In this document: positions 1 through 11,049 of the stretch, piece after piece
Layout: each line of letters starts with the position of its first letter
How positions within the stretch are numbered: position 1 is the first letter of the stretch
Notes under the pieces: model-generated
Seen by the model: the letters and a program-made list of their open reading frames with translations, nothing else
Database searches by the model: none
Told to the model about the DNA's origin: nothing
Program-made: the position numbers and the translations under genes
Assembly (NCBI GenBank): GCA_023213395.1
Contig: CM041465.1
Coordinates: forward strand, 92,139,741-92,203,740
DNA: 64,000 nt
Origin: Cycas panzhihuaensis
Taxonomy: Eukaryota > Cycadophyta
Direction: 5' to 3'

Positions 1-94
1 TACTTCCTCACAGAATAAGAAGCCAAAAATACAGAGCCTTGTTCAATCATGTAGAGCCACAGTCATATATTAAATCAAAGGAGGACACTGAATA

Positions 95-960
95 GAGAAA
101 TGCCATGGATGTTGAACTAAGAAGATGGGAAAATACAAAGCTATGTTAGTAACAAAAGGCTACATACAAATAGTAGGAGTGGATTGTGATAAAACCTTCT
201 CACCTATAGCTAAGTTGAACATAGTAAGAATAGTAATAGCCTTAGCTACACAAAAGAACTAGAAGATACACCAATTGGATGTCAACAGTACCTTTTTGAA
301 TGGTCAAATAGAAGAAGAAGTATACACATCACAACTTGAGGGTTACATCAAGCATAGACAAGAGCACTTAGTCTACACATTGAAAAAGGCACTATATGGG
401 ATGAAATAAGCTCCTTGTTCCTAGTAAATAAAATTGGATAACCATCTTTACAAAAATGGTTTCCACAGGTGTAGCTCAGACTCAAGTCTATATGGAAAAA
501 ATTGAAATGGTACAATCACCATAATAGTGGTGTATGTTAATGACATGATTCTTACTAGTGATGATGAAGAATCAATATCTAACATAAAAGGTTAGCTAGA
601 GAAAAAAAATTAAAATCACATATTTGGGCCTTCTAAATTATTATGTAGGAATCCAAGTCAATCAAGAGGGTAATTCAGTCACATTGTGCCAAAGTAAGTA
701 CATGAAAGACTTGTTGACAAAATTCCAAATGGAAGAGTATAATCCATGCTCCACTACTATGGAAGTTAATTGCTATAGGAACCACATGTTGATGCCACCT
801 TATTCAGGTAGCTGGTCGGTAGCCTTATCTACCTCATAATAACCAGACTTGATATTTCATACACAGTAGGTCTAGTATCAAGATACATACATAAACCCAA
901 GGTAAATTATTAGAAAGTTACAAAGAAGATACTGAGATATTTGAAATGAATAACTGAATT
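95..960 (+). pseudogene. Copia-1 reverse transcriptase remnant
   Basis: This is a decayed RVT_2-type reverse transcriptase. Readable pieces include an AxVTKGY-like block near 150, HQLDVNSTFLNGQIEEEVY at 270-325, a KKALYGMK block near 383-405, and the catalytic box near 531-560. There the usual YVDD reads YVND, so the first catalytic aspartate has been lost. The next piece, LNYYVGIQVNQ, corresponds to the region after the palm and is open at 624-839. At least five in-frame stops replace Gln or Trp codons (for example TAG where Trp is expected near 260, and TAA for Gln in the YGLKQ box near 405). It cannot make a working enzyme. Confidence 0.85.
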
Positions 961-1236
961 AAGGTTGGCATTTCTAAAAGAAGAGTCTCTCAAATTAACT
1001 AGATTTTATGATTTAGACTAGGTAGGAGATAATGAACAAAGGAAATCAATTAGTAGTTATTATTTCTTTCTAGGCTCCTAGAGTAGCAAAAAATAAGCAA
1101 TTATAGCTCTATCATCTATAGAGATAAAGTATAAATCAATAGTCAGTGCAACTACTGAAGTAATATGGCTAAGGCAACTACTAAATGACCTAGAAGTATC
1201 TTAGAAAGGAGTAATAATACTCTACTATGATAATTA

Positions 1237-1322
1237 TGTTAGAGCGTGTGACGCTAACTATCACAAGGAAGTCCTCTTCCCAAATCACCATGGGGCTTTT
1301 GGTGTAACAACAACCTGTGATA
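1237..1322 (+). repeat. TRIM 5' LTR (86 bp)
   Basis: It matches 1476-1561 with about nine differences and no gaps. Most differences are C/T or G/A. Confidence 0.93.
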
Positions 1323-1475
1323 AGTGGTATCAAAGCGACCAGGTTTAAAACTAGTCCTATGTATCGCGGTAGCGCACCTGAAGATATGTGAAGGTATTTG
1401 GAGGATGGCGTCAAGGAACATTGTGGTGGATATGCAATGATGTGTAGGTACAACCAACTCCTTCTGATGGGGGAG

Positions 1476-1561
1476 TGTTGGAGTGTGTGATGCTAACTAT
1501 CACAAGGAAGTCTTCTTCCCAAATCACCCTAGGGCTTTTGGTGTAACGGCAACCTGTGACA
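1476..1561 (+). repeat. TRIM 3' LTR (86 bp)
   Basis: It is the same length as the 5' copy and starts TGTTGGAGTG directly after the purine tract. Confidence 0.93.
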
Positions 1562-1792
1562 AATTAAAGCACCATCAAGCTTACAAAGAATCTAGTACTT
1601 CATGCAAGAACTAGGCACATTAAAGTACACCATCATTTTATTCGAGAGAAGGTTTAAAACAAGGAGATAAACCTTGTTTACTACCCAATAGGTGATCAAG
1701 TGGTAGATATTTTGGCAAAGCCACTAGGAAAAGATAGATTCCAAGTCCTTAAAGACAAAATAGGGTTAAAAGAATAAAACATTAAGAGAGGG

Positions 1793-2037
1793 TGTTAGAA
1801 TGTAATGTTTTATCTAAGATCTTAGATAAATATCTATATATGTATCTTTGTGTAACTGAAGGACATATATCAGTTTGTCATGTTTTGGTTACAAGTTAGT
1901 TTAAGAGGAGTTATAAGCCCAAGCATTATTCATCTACCATTCTAGTGTCAATCTAATAGTATGAGGGTTTCTTTAGTATCTCCATCATGTGTTTCTTTTT
2001 AATCTCCTCATCGATCTAGTTCTTCTCAAATACCACA
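1793..2037 (+). repeat. Copia-1 3' LTR, end approximate
   Basis: It starts with TG right after the purine tract. A perfect 18 bp palindrome (tatctaagatcttagata) lies at 1811-1828 in the presumed U3. The end is placed at a CA near 2037, but without the second LTR this is uncertain; 2045 is an alternative. Confidence 0.6.
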
Positions 2038-3000
2038 TATCTTACATTTAGGATTTCTTTGTTTAGGACTTATTTATTTTATTTTTTAATATTCATTTCT
2101 ATACTTTCTTTCCTTCATGAATATACATGGTTAGCATATCCTCCCTTTGTAAGCTTATATGTTCTTTTTTTTATTACAAAACTCTGCATTTTAATAAGTA
2201 GTAAATTTATATAGTAGATTCAAAGAGATAGGATGACCTTCTTTTATAATGATTTTGAATCTGAAACCCTTTTTTTAAAAAGACTAAAACCCTCAAAGGG
2301 TTCTACCTGATAAGAAAATATAAATTATTATCCTATTTTTTATGTTGTCATAATTACTTTTCTAAAAATATAAATAGAGATTTCTTTTTTAATTTATATA
2401 TATTTCTTAATTTCTAAACATAAACAAATGTTACATAATATATTTTCCTTAATAGTTGAAGCTTAATAACTTCTTTTTTCATTTGATATTACATCCATTT
2501 GTTATAAGAAAGGTTTATGAAACATTATGGCCAATGATGATCATAAACCAGTAGATCATCCATGATAGGATCTACATCTCTTCTTTATTTTTAGACTTCA
2601 TATCTATTAGACCTACATGCCCTAAGTTTTGTGTACAACATGCATAAAATAGAGTCTAATGAAATAAAAAAATTTAGCATCAAATCTACAACTTTAACTA
2701 CATATGCAATATATTTTTCATCAATATTTTCACTTAAAAGATGCCCCAACTAACTTTTAAAATAATAATATGATCAATTCCAAAAATATATAAATATTTT
2801 AACATTTTACCTTTAAACATAGCCCTAAATAACTATAAAAAAATGATAATAAATCAACCCTAAAATATATTTTAGAAAGCCCACAAAACATATCAATGAC
2901 TCTTCAGGAAATGGACATTTGTAGGTCACAAAAGGCACTAATAGGTTTCAAAAAAATATATTAAAAATATATAAAAAATAATCTAAAATTTTAAAAAATA
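2038..3000. other. No recognisable feature
   Basis: AT-rich sequence with poly-A and poly-T runs. I see no coding pattern or repeat boundary. The right end may belong to the leader of the minus-strand element suggested at 3003-3360. Confidence 0.5.
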
Positions 3001-3002
3001 GG

Positions 3003-3360
3003 GTTTATACAAGTCCTCCTAAGGATTCAACCATGGGCTTTGATACCACTATGTTGGATATGGTATTCAACTCTAATACTTGAATGTTAGCTTTGAGCAT
3101 GATGGTCTGATACCAAAATGTTAGTTCTAATAGCACTATGTTGGGACACGAGAATGCAAAAGCTACTAACTATGATAATAAACCTGACAAGAACCAAGTA
3201 ATGGACAATAAAGGTGAGTATAAGATAGATAAATAAATTATAAAATGATGAAATATATAGAAATATAATGCATACAAGATATATGGAAGAATATCCAAAC
3301 TTCATCTTATTGAAAGAAATATATATATATTTATAGAATATCCCACCTCATGGGAGAACC
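3003..3360 (-). mobile_element. Remnant of a minus-strand LTR element with two PBS-like sites
   Basis: On the minus strand, 3036-3048 reads TGGTATCAAAGCC and 3104-3115 reads TGGTATCAGACC. Both match the initiator-Met tRNA primer-binding site used elsewhere in this window. Each is followed on the plus strand within 3-4 bases by TGTTGG or TGTTAG, as expected for reversed LTR ends. The sequence left of the first site (3010-3048) resembles that beside the PBS at 38310-38350. The paired LTR was not found, so extent and family are open. The two sites may record two related elements or a duplication. Confidence 0.45.
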
Positions 3361-4169
3361 CTCTATGCTAACTTTTATGTATTAACATACTTTCCAAGTA
3401 GCACATATATTAAGGTGATTATAGTATAAAATTTACTAAATAATGGGAGAGTATAAAATGGGCTAAGGATAATAATAAATATAATTAGATATTACTATCC
3501 AATAAATAATGAGAACCTTTGTTAATACAAAAACCTTTAAAATAAACTCTATTGAGAAAAGTTCTTTTAAAACTTTTGAACTTATATAAGTAACAAATTC
3601 ATTTGAGGAAAATTCAAACATATCATCACTCAAGAGTTATGATCCATTAGAGAATGAAAATATATATGACTCTAAGACATTTTCTATAGTAGAGGAATAT
3701 GATGATATTAAAAGCTCAGAAAGTATAAGTATACCATTTCATACACTAACTTATATATCTTCTAATGGTACCACAATGGAGAAAAAATAGGTTAGTAAGC
3801 ATGGGGACTCAAGAATAAGTTCTTCTAGGTTGATGAGCTTTAAACATTTTTCTAAAGATTGTATCAAAGGATAAAATTTGAAATATGTAGAGAGGATAAG
3901 GAGTGATTTTTTATCATTAGGTAGATATAAATAAAACATTTGTTTAGTAAATAGTATAAAAATATATAAGAGTGGGCATGATTATCAAATTAGCATATAG
4001 GTTTTTTATTGTAAGTCTTTTTAATGTATCCTTTCAGTTAGAAGCCATTAATTGTTCAATATTAAAAATCATAGACAAGTTGATATTTCAAGCTTCTCTA
4101 CAACAAGCGTTTTACTTATAGCTTATGTGGATTTAGATGATTAAAAATAGCTAAATGATTTTATTACAT
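3361..4169. other. No recognisable feature
   Basis: AT-rich sequence with no convincing coding frame or repeat. Short open stretches at 3751-3939 look random. Confidence 0.5.
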
Positions 4170-4529
4170 TGAAGGACATGACTATTCCAATGGTTCTCTC
4201 ACATACAAAAATGATAATAAATAATAGAGAGTAAATGCAATAATTTTTATTGATAATAGAAATTAATTATATAAGTGAAGTATACAAAAGAGCACTAAAT
4301 GATCATTATTAAAGACTGAAAGTACCATAATATAATATCTCAAGGAAAGTAATTATACAATAACCTCCTTTTATAATCCATGACCTTTAAATAGATAAAA
4401 GAGGGTCTTTTCCATGCAATCTCATTAGTAGGCTAAATGGCCTTTTATTTTATTGGTGGATTTAAATGGCCTATATAAAAAAATGTATTAGTATTTTGAT
4501 TCCACTAACAACATGAAATTATATAATAG
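4170..4529 (-). repeat. G1 3' LTR
   Basis: It aligns along nearly its whole length with 15442-15831. A shorter third relative is split across 19.9-20.07 kb and 24.35-24.54 kb. The reverse complement of a purine tract (gtcccctcccc) follows at 4531. Many base differences indicate an old insertion. Confidence 0.75.
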
Positions 4530-4539
4530 GTCCCCTCCC

Positions 4540-5835
4540 CTAAAATATTGAGCCCTTAAAGAGAAGGATATGTGAATGATAATTGACAAAATTAATTAAT
4601 TTCCATGTTACCTCATTAAGTTCGTAGCTGACCCACTATAATAAATACTAAAAAATTATCCTATTCTAAAGATAGCATTGTGCATTGGCTAAGATATATT
4701 TTGGTGGAATGGTGAGAATTTGTTCTTCATCTAAGATGGTAGGACTATTTGGGGAGTTATGCCTTTGCTAAGATGCTTTTAGAGACATAAAACATGCAAA
4801 ATATTATGGATCTTAGTGGTGGAGGGAAGTTCTAATGCATAAACAACTTCATTAATGTATTAGATAACTTTATAAGGGCTATAATATTAAGGTCTAAGCT
4901 TATGGTTTTTATGGTATTGGAGGGATTATTGCTTACATGGTTAAAGGTGGAGGATCATAAGATCACTAATAGAAAAAGGGTAATTATAATAGTGGTAGTC
5001 TACTAAGTTCTTTATTTAATTATGGGTAATAACTAAACTTTGTTAAAGGGTGCTTAAAACTTGGTATGTGTGTTACAACGTTTGTTGTATCATAAGGGTT
5101 CAAAGGTTGGTGGCTAAAGTGTGATGAGATGATAGAGGGTAACCATAAAGGGCCATGAATAGGATAACCTTATCACTAAGTGGTGAGATAAATAGTATCA
5201 ATATTCTATAAGATCTACCTATTCTATCTATTTTACCTAGTGGTTAAATACAAAATAACATAAGTCTATAGTGTTTTATTAAGAACTTTAGATTGACTGT
5301 CAATTTATAGGTGATATGTAAATCTCATATCGAATGAGGTTCCTGATGCTCAAAAGAGTTCCTGATAAACTAGTAAACTTAGCATATCAGTCTTACATAA
5401 TAGTTGATAAAAACCCATGTAAGAAAAAAATTATTTAGAGGTAAAAATATATGATACAAGATGCCTTACACAAAGTATAGACTGATATAAAGTATGCATA
5501 TTTTATTAACCTATTAATGACTACTAATATGGAGTCATATCTAGTAGATGGTGGAAAGCTTATGAACTCCATTACAATATCTTACCACTTTCTTTGTGGA
5601 ATATGAAGGGGTTGTAAGAGTCCTAATTGAGCCTTTGTGTCAACTTTATTGTGATGACGTGTTAAATTCCAAGATGAATATAAGAATAGATGTTTCATGT
5701 GTGGAAAAAAGAAATTAGATTGAACTTGTCAATACATTTTATTAAATTCTGAATGGCCTCCCAATAAAGTGGAGTGATATTCCAATAAGATTTAAGGAAT
5801 AAAGATTGATAACATATGTATAAATATATGGTTTT
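4540..5835 (-). pseudogene. G1 integrase and chromodomain remnant
   Basis: On the minus strand an integrase block is readable around 5420-5230: TSFDMRFTYHL then DSQSKVLNKTL. These correspond to the chromovirus integrase stretch usually reading TAYHPQTDGQTERVN, which ends the DDE core. The stretch 4720-4540 matches, poorly, the chromodomain tail and purine-tract region of G2 at 24.6 kb. Stops and frameshifts are everywhere. The upstream half of pol lies beyond the copia insertion at 10782 and above. Confidence 0.7.
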
Positions 5836-6273
5836 TATTAGAAATATTAATGTTAACTTTATGTCACATGTTAATATTATAATTGTAAGTTATTAAAGTT
5901 CATTTTATAAAGTTTATGCTAATTATTATTTATTATATAAAGGTCGTTGAAATAAGCAACTATCCATTTCAACGAACCTCTCATTCTTTAAATAGTCTCT
6001 CCTAAATTCTAGGAATTGGTTCCTGGAATCTAGGAGGCTATCATAAGCCTATCTAAAGGCTGGTTTTCATCCTAGTTTGGTATCTAGAGGGTACTTATGG
6101 AAGCTGTTATGTAAAGGTTTCTAGGCAATAAATTTTTAAATTTCAGAGATGGTTTTTCTTCCCCAAAAGGTGTTTTCCACCTGCCAAATATGTGTATGTG
6201 TGCAATGTATTTTTATCACTATTCTATACTTTATATTTAATTTAGATGTTACATATGGTACCTATCTTCCACA
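5836..6273 (+). repeat. Copia-2 5' LTR (438 bp)
   Basis: It pairs with 10341-10781. It ends CTTCCACA and is followed at once by the PBS. Confidence 0.95.
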
Positions 6274-6284
6274 TGGTATCAGAG
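6274..6284 (+). other. Copia-2 primer-binding site
   Basis: TGGTATCAGAG, complementary to the 3' end of plant initiator-Met tRNA, directly abuts the 5' LTR. Confidence 0.92.
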
Positions 6285-7515
6285 TTCATAGGTTTTGACA
6301 TTTGTGAGATATCTAAGTGCTAAATTCTATCCATACCTAAGTGCTAGGTTTTATCCTACATTGTTATCCATGCATAGGTCCCAGGTTGGTTGTGTGAAAT
6401 AACCTCTATTCACTTACTTACTCAAGACTATTTATTATCCACTACCAAAATTCTGGAGGAGATATGGTTGTGTATTATAATAGAGTACATGCATACGAAG
6501 AAATCCTTCCATAAAAGGAGGAGTAGATGAGTGAAAAATCCCTGTTAAACTATTATCAACTGTTATAATTAAAAAAAAAAAAAAATAGTGAGTGCATTTG
6601 TCTTGTTACTCATAGTTGCAAACCCCAGTTAATAATGGAGATACAAAATAGTTAAGGGAGAGATTGTAAACTTCTTAAAGATTATTCACTTAATTCTATG
6701 GATTGATCAACTAGGTTGTCTATTGCCATTACTTGTTATTCATTGTTGGAAGGTATCCATTGTTGCTCTATTCAAAGCTGCCTCTTCGATTTGAGGAGAT
6801 ACCATTTCATCATACTACAACTTCTGTTCTACTGCATCCTTTATCTTCCTCCATTGAGGGAATTGTTGTTTCCATAAATCATTGCAGCCACTAGTTGGTA
6901 GAGCTGCCAGTCATTATCTATCTCTCAGGGAGTCATAGGAGCCATTACTATGAGAGTTGCCATCTTTGCTTTAACGTCAATCATTTGTTTGGAGCCGTCC
7001 TTTCGAACCTACATCATCCTGTAGCCTTTTAAGCCACTATTTAAGGAGACAACTGCCTATTTGTGTTCTACTCTAGCCACTCACCATTAGATGTCATTAG
7101 AGACAGAAGCCAGATGATGCCTTACTCCACATCTTTCTACACCATCGATTGTAGCCACTCTTGTTAAGACGAAGAACTAGATAAAAGAGTAAGCTACTGC
7201 TCCTATTGATACAAAGATGAAGACCCAGTTTGTTGTAGCCACCGCCACAGAGAACACAAACTAAGTAAACCCTAAACACATAGATCAAAAAAAGAATTAC
7301 AATATGTTTTAACATTTTTGCATTCACAAAAATAATTTTCCGTTCTTTATAAACCATTATGGTCTGTTATTTTTTATACCTTTTGATTTAGTTTAATTTA
7401 CATTTAATAAATATTAACCCTCCCCTACTACACTTTAATATTAAAGTTAACCAACCCCTACTACACTTTAATGTTAAAGTTAACCCCCCCTACTTCACTT
7501 TATAGCCAAATCTAA
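6285..7515 (+). other. Copia-2 region between PBS and pol; no gag recognised
   Basis: Gag is expected here, but I find neither the copia gag (UBN2-like) pattern nor a CCHC knuckle on either strand. The stretch 6700-7260 is richer in G and C than its surroundings and unlike the rest of the element. The minus strand is open at 7097-7357 (86 codons) without recognisable motifs. At 7420-7500 a 33 bp unit (around ctactacactttaatrttaaagttaacc) is repeated about 2.5 times. It could be a diverged gag, a replacement, or a captured segment. Confidence 0.6.
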
Positions 7516-7519
7516 CACA

Positions 7520-8395
7520 GTCAGTAAATTATGGCATGTACAATTTGGCCATACTAGTTATGGCAAACTTCAATACCTAAAAAGATATGACATGGTTCAT
7601 GGTCTTCCACCTTTAACTACTATCTATAGTGTTTGTGAAGCTTGTATAACAGGTAAGCAACACATGGATCCCTTTCCACATCAGACTCAATTCAAAGCGA
7701 AAGTTCTACTTGAATTTGTTCACTTTGATATATGTGGATCATTCCATAGAATTTTATATTCTGGTTATCGTTATTTTATCACATTTATTGATGATTTTTA
7801 GAGAAAATATTAGGTGTACACACTCAAAACTCATAATCAAGTGTTTGACATCTTCACTGAATTCAAAACACTTGTAAAAAATTAATTAAACTCGAAAATT
7901 AAAAATTCTAGATCTAACAATGCTAAAGAATACCTAAGTGGCAAGTTTACTTTCTTTTGTAAGAAGCATAGAATTCAATTCTAGCAATTTATTTCTTATA
8001 CCCCTCAGTAAAATGGTGGTGCTGAATGCAAAAAATGTACTCTTATCAAAATGACATGATGCATACTACATGCAAAGAGTCTTGACTTAAAGTTGTGGGC
8101 AGAAGTAATTACCTACTCCAACTATCTTTTAAACTGTTTACCTAGTAAATCTTTATAAAACGTTAAGCTAGAACAAAAATGGTATGGATGAAAACCCTTA
8201 GTTAAACATCTGAGAATTTTTGGAAGTACTGCATGGGGACATGTTTCTAAAGAAAAATACAAGAAACTAGATCCTAAAAGTCAAAAATATATCTTTGTTG
8301 GATACAACAAAGAGAGTAAAGCTTATAGACTTTTGGATCTAGTCACGCATAAAATATCAATTTTGTATGATGTAATATTTTACGAAGAATGATCC
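7520..8395 (+). pseudogene. Copia-2 GAG-pre-integrase and integrase remnant
   Basis: The HHCC zinc-binding part reads LWHVQFGHTSYGKL, then CEACITGKQH near 7637-7675. The core shows FVHFDICG (first Asp) and YFITFIDDF (second Asp), open at 7592-7801. A further block at 7990-8040 has the PQQNGG motif with TAA for one Gln, followed by AECKKCTL where Glu is expected. The C-terminal GSTAWGHVSKE and KYIFVGYN blocks are at 8220-8305. Copia integrase inserts the cDNA into the host chromosome. Stops make this copy inactive. Confidence 0.87.
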
Positions 8396-8849
8396 TCTTC
8401 CACCTCCACTTATGTAGAACTTCCTATTGAGAATGTGTTAACCAACACCTATTTGGTTGACTCCTCTGAAAAATAAGTTGACTCTGAGACTATAGAATCC
8501 TTATCCACACAAGTCTAGAATTGGACTCTATCTAAACCAATCGCAATAGATCCTTCTTCTCAAGCTAGTTCTTTATCTTAACCCTTGACTACAAAAACAA
8601 TCACAAACAAATAGCCCATATGGACAAAGAAAACACTATCCAATGCTAGATCTGATGTAGGTAATCCTTCAGACACCAGGAGAACTTGTGCTAAAAAATT
8701 ACATGCTAACTATGCATTAATGGCAAAAATAATGGCCATAATGATCCTAAAATATTTAAACAAGTAAGCAACAATCTCGTATAGTAGTAAGCCATGCAAA
8801 TTAAAATTGATGCTTTAAACAATAATTCAACTTGAGATATTATTCCACT

Positions 8850-9650
8850 TCCACTAGGGAAAAATATAATTGATTATAAATGGGTTTATCGAGCTAAATA
8901 CAATTCAATAGGCACTATTGAAAAGCATAAAGCTTGCCTAGTTATGAAAGGATTCTCTCAAATCAATGGTATAGAATATAATGAAACCTTTGCCCCTGTT
9001 GTAAAGATGAATACTATTAAAGCTATTATTTCTCTAGTAGCTAAATTCAGTTAGGAAATCCATCAAATGGATGTCAAGAGCGTATTTCTAAATGATGATC
9101 TCAAAGAAGAAATCTACATGACTCAACCACCTAGTTTTATTGATAACCCTAACTTAGTTTGTAAACTAAAGAAATCCATTTATGGATTAAAGCAAACTCC
9201 TTGAGCTTGGTACATAAAAGTAAATAATTATCTTACTCAAAAATGGATATACTAGATGTATCAGTGATCTAAATCTCTATTTCAAATATGAAAATGAGAA
9301 TCTTATCATATTAATCTTATATGTCGATGATATCATCATCACAGGATCTTCAAACAATAACATTCATCAACTAAATACAACCTTGATAAATAAATTTGAA
9401 ATGACTGATCTAGGTCTTTTACACTATTTTCTCAGATTACAAATTTACCAATATTATTCAAAAATAACTATATCTCAACTAAAGTACATTGTAGACTTAA
9501 TTAAAAGATTTAACATGGAAATTGTTAAACTGATTTCTAATCTTTTACAATCAGGAGAAAAATTATCTACTGATTATTCCACACTCTTTTGTGATCCAAT
9601 TTTATATAGGCAGCTTATTGGTAGCCTTATTTATTTAACATATACTTAAC
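8850..9650 (+). pseudogene. Copia-2 reverse transcriptase remnant
   Basis: RVT_2 motifs are well preserved: WVYRAKYN near 8880, [20 protein letters not shown] at 9060-9120, and [11 protein letters not shown] near 9170-9200 followed by TGA where Arg is expected. The catalytic YVDD at 9320-9331 is intact (LYVDDIIITGS). The connection MTDLGLLHYFL starts near 9400. A frameshift lies near 9255 and several stops lie upstream. It is the best preserved RT in the left half of the window. Confidence 0.9.
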
Positions 9651-10240
9651 CTGATATATCCTATGTTGTTGCTTTATATTCGCATTTATGCAAAAACCAT
9701 ATGAATCACACTAGAAAGTTGCTAAACATATTCTTTAATATCTTCAAAATAGTATTTTTTATGGTCTAACTTATAATTCTTATAGTAATCTACTAACATT
9801 AATAGGGTATACTGATTCAGATTGGTCAGGCAATTCAAATGACTGAAAGTCAATAGTAAGTTATGTATTTTTTTCTAGATTCCTCACCTATTACATGGTC
9901 TAGTAAGAAAATGCAGGCTTTAGCTCTATCAACAATTGAAGCTGAATATCAAACACTTGTTGAAGTAAGCAAAGAAGCACTTTGGATCAAATCTTTCTTA
10001 AATGAAATTGGTCTATTTCCTAACTCTTCTATAGAAATTAAAGTTGATAATCAAGATGTTATTGCTATTACTACCAATCTAGTTGCTCATTCTAGAACTA
10101 AACATATAGAATTACATCAATATTTTATTTATAATCTTGTTATTGATAATATTATTCATTTGTCTTATTATCTTATAGATCTACATGTTGCTGATATCCT
10201 TACAAAATCATTGACTGAAGTCAAGTTTTTAAACCTGTGA
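9651..10240 (+). pseudogene. Copia-2 RNase H remnant
   Basis: Type I RNase H of copia elements. The first Asp lies in YTDSDWSG (near 9810-9835). The Glu block, KMQALALSTIEAEYQTLV, falls within an open frame from 9863 to 10240. The next Asp is in IKVDNQDVI near 10040. The end HSRTKHIELHQYFI is followed by LHVADILTKSLT, the usual copia pol terminus. The last 125 codons are uninterrupted, which is rare in this window, but a frameshift separates them from the first catalytic Asp. Confidence 0.88.
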
Positions 10241-10340
10241 GATTTGTTAAAGATAAAAGAAGTCTCCATCAAAGGGGGATCAATATGATGAAGACCTTCT
10301 TTATCTTCTATATTGTATAAAAGCTAACATTAAAGGGGGG

Positions 10341-10781
10341 TATTAGGAATATTAATATTAGATTTATGTCACATGTTAATATTATAATTGTAAGTTATTA
10401 AAGCTTATTTTATAAAGTTTATGTTAATTATTATTTATTTTATAAAGGTCGTTGAAATGAGCAAATGTCTATTTCAATGAACCTCTCATTCTTTAAATAG
10501 TCTCTCATAGATTCTAGGAATTGGTTCCTGGAATCTAGGAGGTTGTCATAAGCCTATCTAAAGGCTAGTTTTCATCCTAGTTTGGTATGTAGAGGGTACT
10601 TATGGAAGCTGTTGTGTAAAGGCTCTTAGGCAATAAATTTTCAAATTTTAGAGGTGGTTTTTCCTCCCCAGAAGGGGTTTTCCACCTGCCAAATATATGT
10701 ATATGTACAACAATATGTTTTTATCACTATTCTATGCTTTATATTTAATTCAAATGTTGCATATGATACTTATCTTCCACA
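10341..10781 (+). repeat. Copia-2 3' LTR (441 bp)
   Basis: It starts right after the purine tract aaagggggg (10332-10340) and ends CTTCCACA before the GTTTT duplication. A second purine run at 10269-10275 may be an auxiliary tract. Confidence 0.95.
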
Positions 10782-11049
10782 GTTTTGATATAAAAGAAGG
10801 TTGTTATATATCAACCAATACTTTTGAGTAAGAATTTTATTAGCCTACTTTACATAATTTAGTTGGGGCTAGTTGTCTAATGCCAATTCCTATATCACTA
10901 TTATTTGTAGTAAGAAAATTACATAAATGGAAGATTTAGTTATAGGGATAATGGAAAGTATAGTTAGTGGGATAAGAAGGTAAGAAAGATCATATACCAC
11001 TATGTTATTTTTATATTTTTCATATGTAATTATGAGATCAAAGACTTGG

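Larger units (their letters stand above)
1237..1561 (+). mobile_element. Complete TRIM (terminal-repeat retrotransposon in miniature)
   Basis: This 325 bp element has two 86 bp direct terminal repeats (1237-1322, 1476-1561) beginning TGTTRGAGYG and ending GTGAYA. A primer-binding site TGGTATCAAAGC follows the left repeat at 1325-1336, one mismatch from the usual initiator-Met tRNA site. A purine tract, atgggggag, lies just before the right repeat (1467-1475). It is flanked on both sides by AATTA (1232-1236 and 1562-1566), a perfect five-base duplication. The 153 bp interior codes for nothing evident. I see no 5S-like internal promoter, so it is not obviously a Cassandra element. The related SMART class is equally possible. 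Orientation follows PBS then PPT on the plus strand. It would move only with help from an autonomous LTR element. Confidence 0.93.
961..1720 (+). pseudogene. Copia-1 RNase H remnant, split by the TRIM
   Basis: The copia RNase H is recognisable on both sides of the insertion. The upstream part covers a degenerate Asp-containing start (near 1008-1030), the stretch around the catalytic glutamate (1115-1140), and a DN motif at 1226-1234. The downstream part resumes at 1567 with the conserved HARTxHIxVHHHF-type block (about 1600-1640). A decayed VDILAKPL-type end follows at 1700-1720. Removing 325 bp plus one copy of AATTA restores continuity between the halves. Stops are frequent. Confidence 0.8.
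1..2037 (+). mobile_element. Copia-1: 3' part of a Ty1/copia element, 5' end outside the window
   Basis: Reverse transcriptase and RNase H remnants run in order from the window edge to a purine tract and a 3' LTR. The purine tract (attaagagaggg) ends at 1792 and the LTR starts TGTTAGAATG at 1793. Reading frames are broken by many stops and frameshifts. RNase H is split by a TRIM at 1237-1561. The right LTR boundary is a guess, because the 5' LTR is not in the window. Superfamily assignment rests on copia-type RT motifs and on RNase H being the last domain before the purine tract. Confidence 0.88.
5836..10781 (+). mobile_element. Copia-2: full-length Ty1/copia element with GTTTT target duplication
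   Basis: This 4946 bp element has LTRs of 438 and 441 bp that look roughly 93% identical by eye. PBS TGGTATCAGAG directly follows the 5' LTR (6274-6284), and a purine tract ends at 10340. GTTTT flanks both sides (5831-5835, 10782-10786), and it sits inside chromovirus G1. Domains are GAG-pre-integrase, integrase, RT and RNase H, all with stops. I see no gag or zinc knuckle between the PBS and 7.5 kb. LTRs begin TATTAG rather than TGTTAG in both copies. Confidence 0.95.

Noticed and set aside
1237-1561. A MITE or other DNA transposon
   Set aside because: Repeats are direct, not inverted, and a PBS and purine tract are present, which mark it as an LTR-type element.
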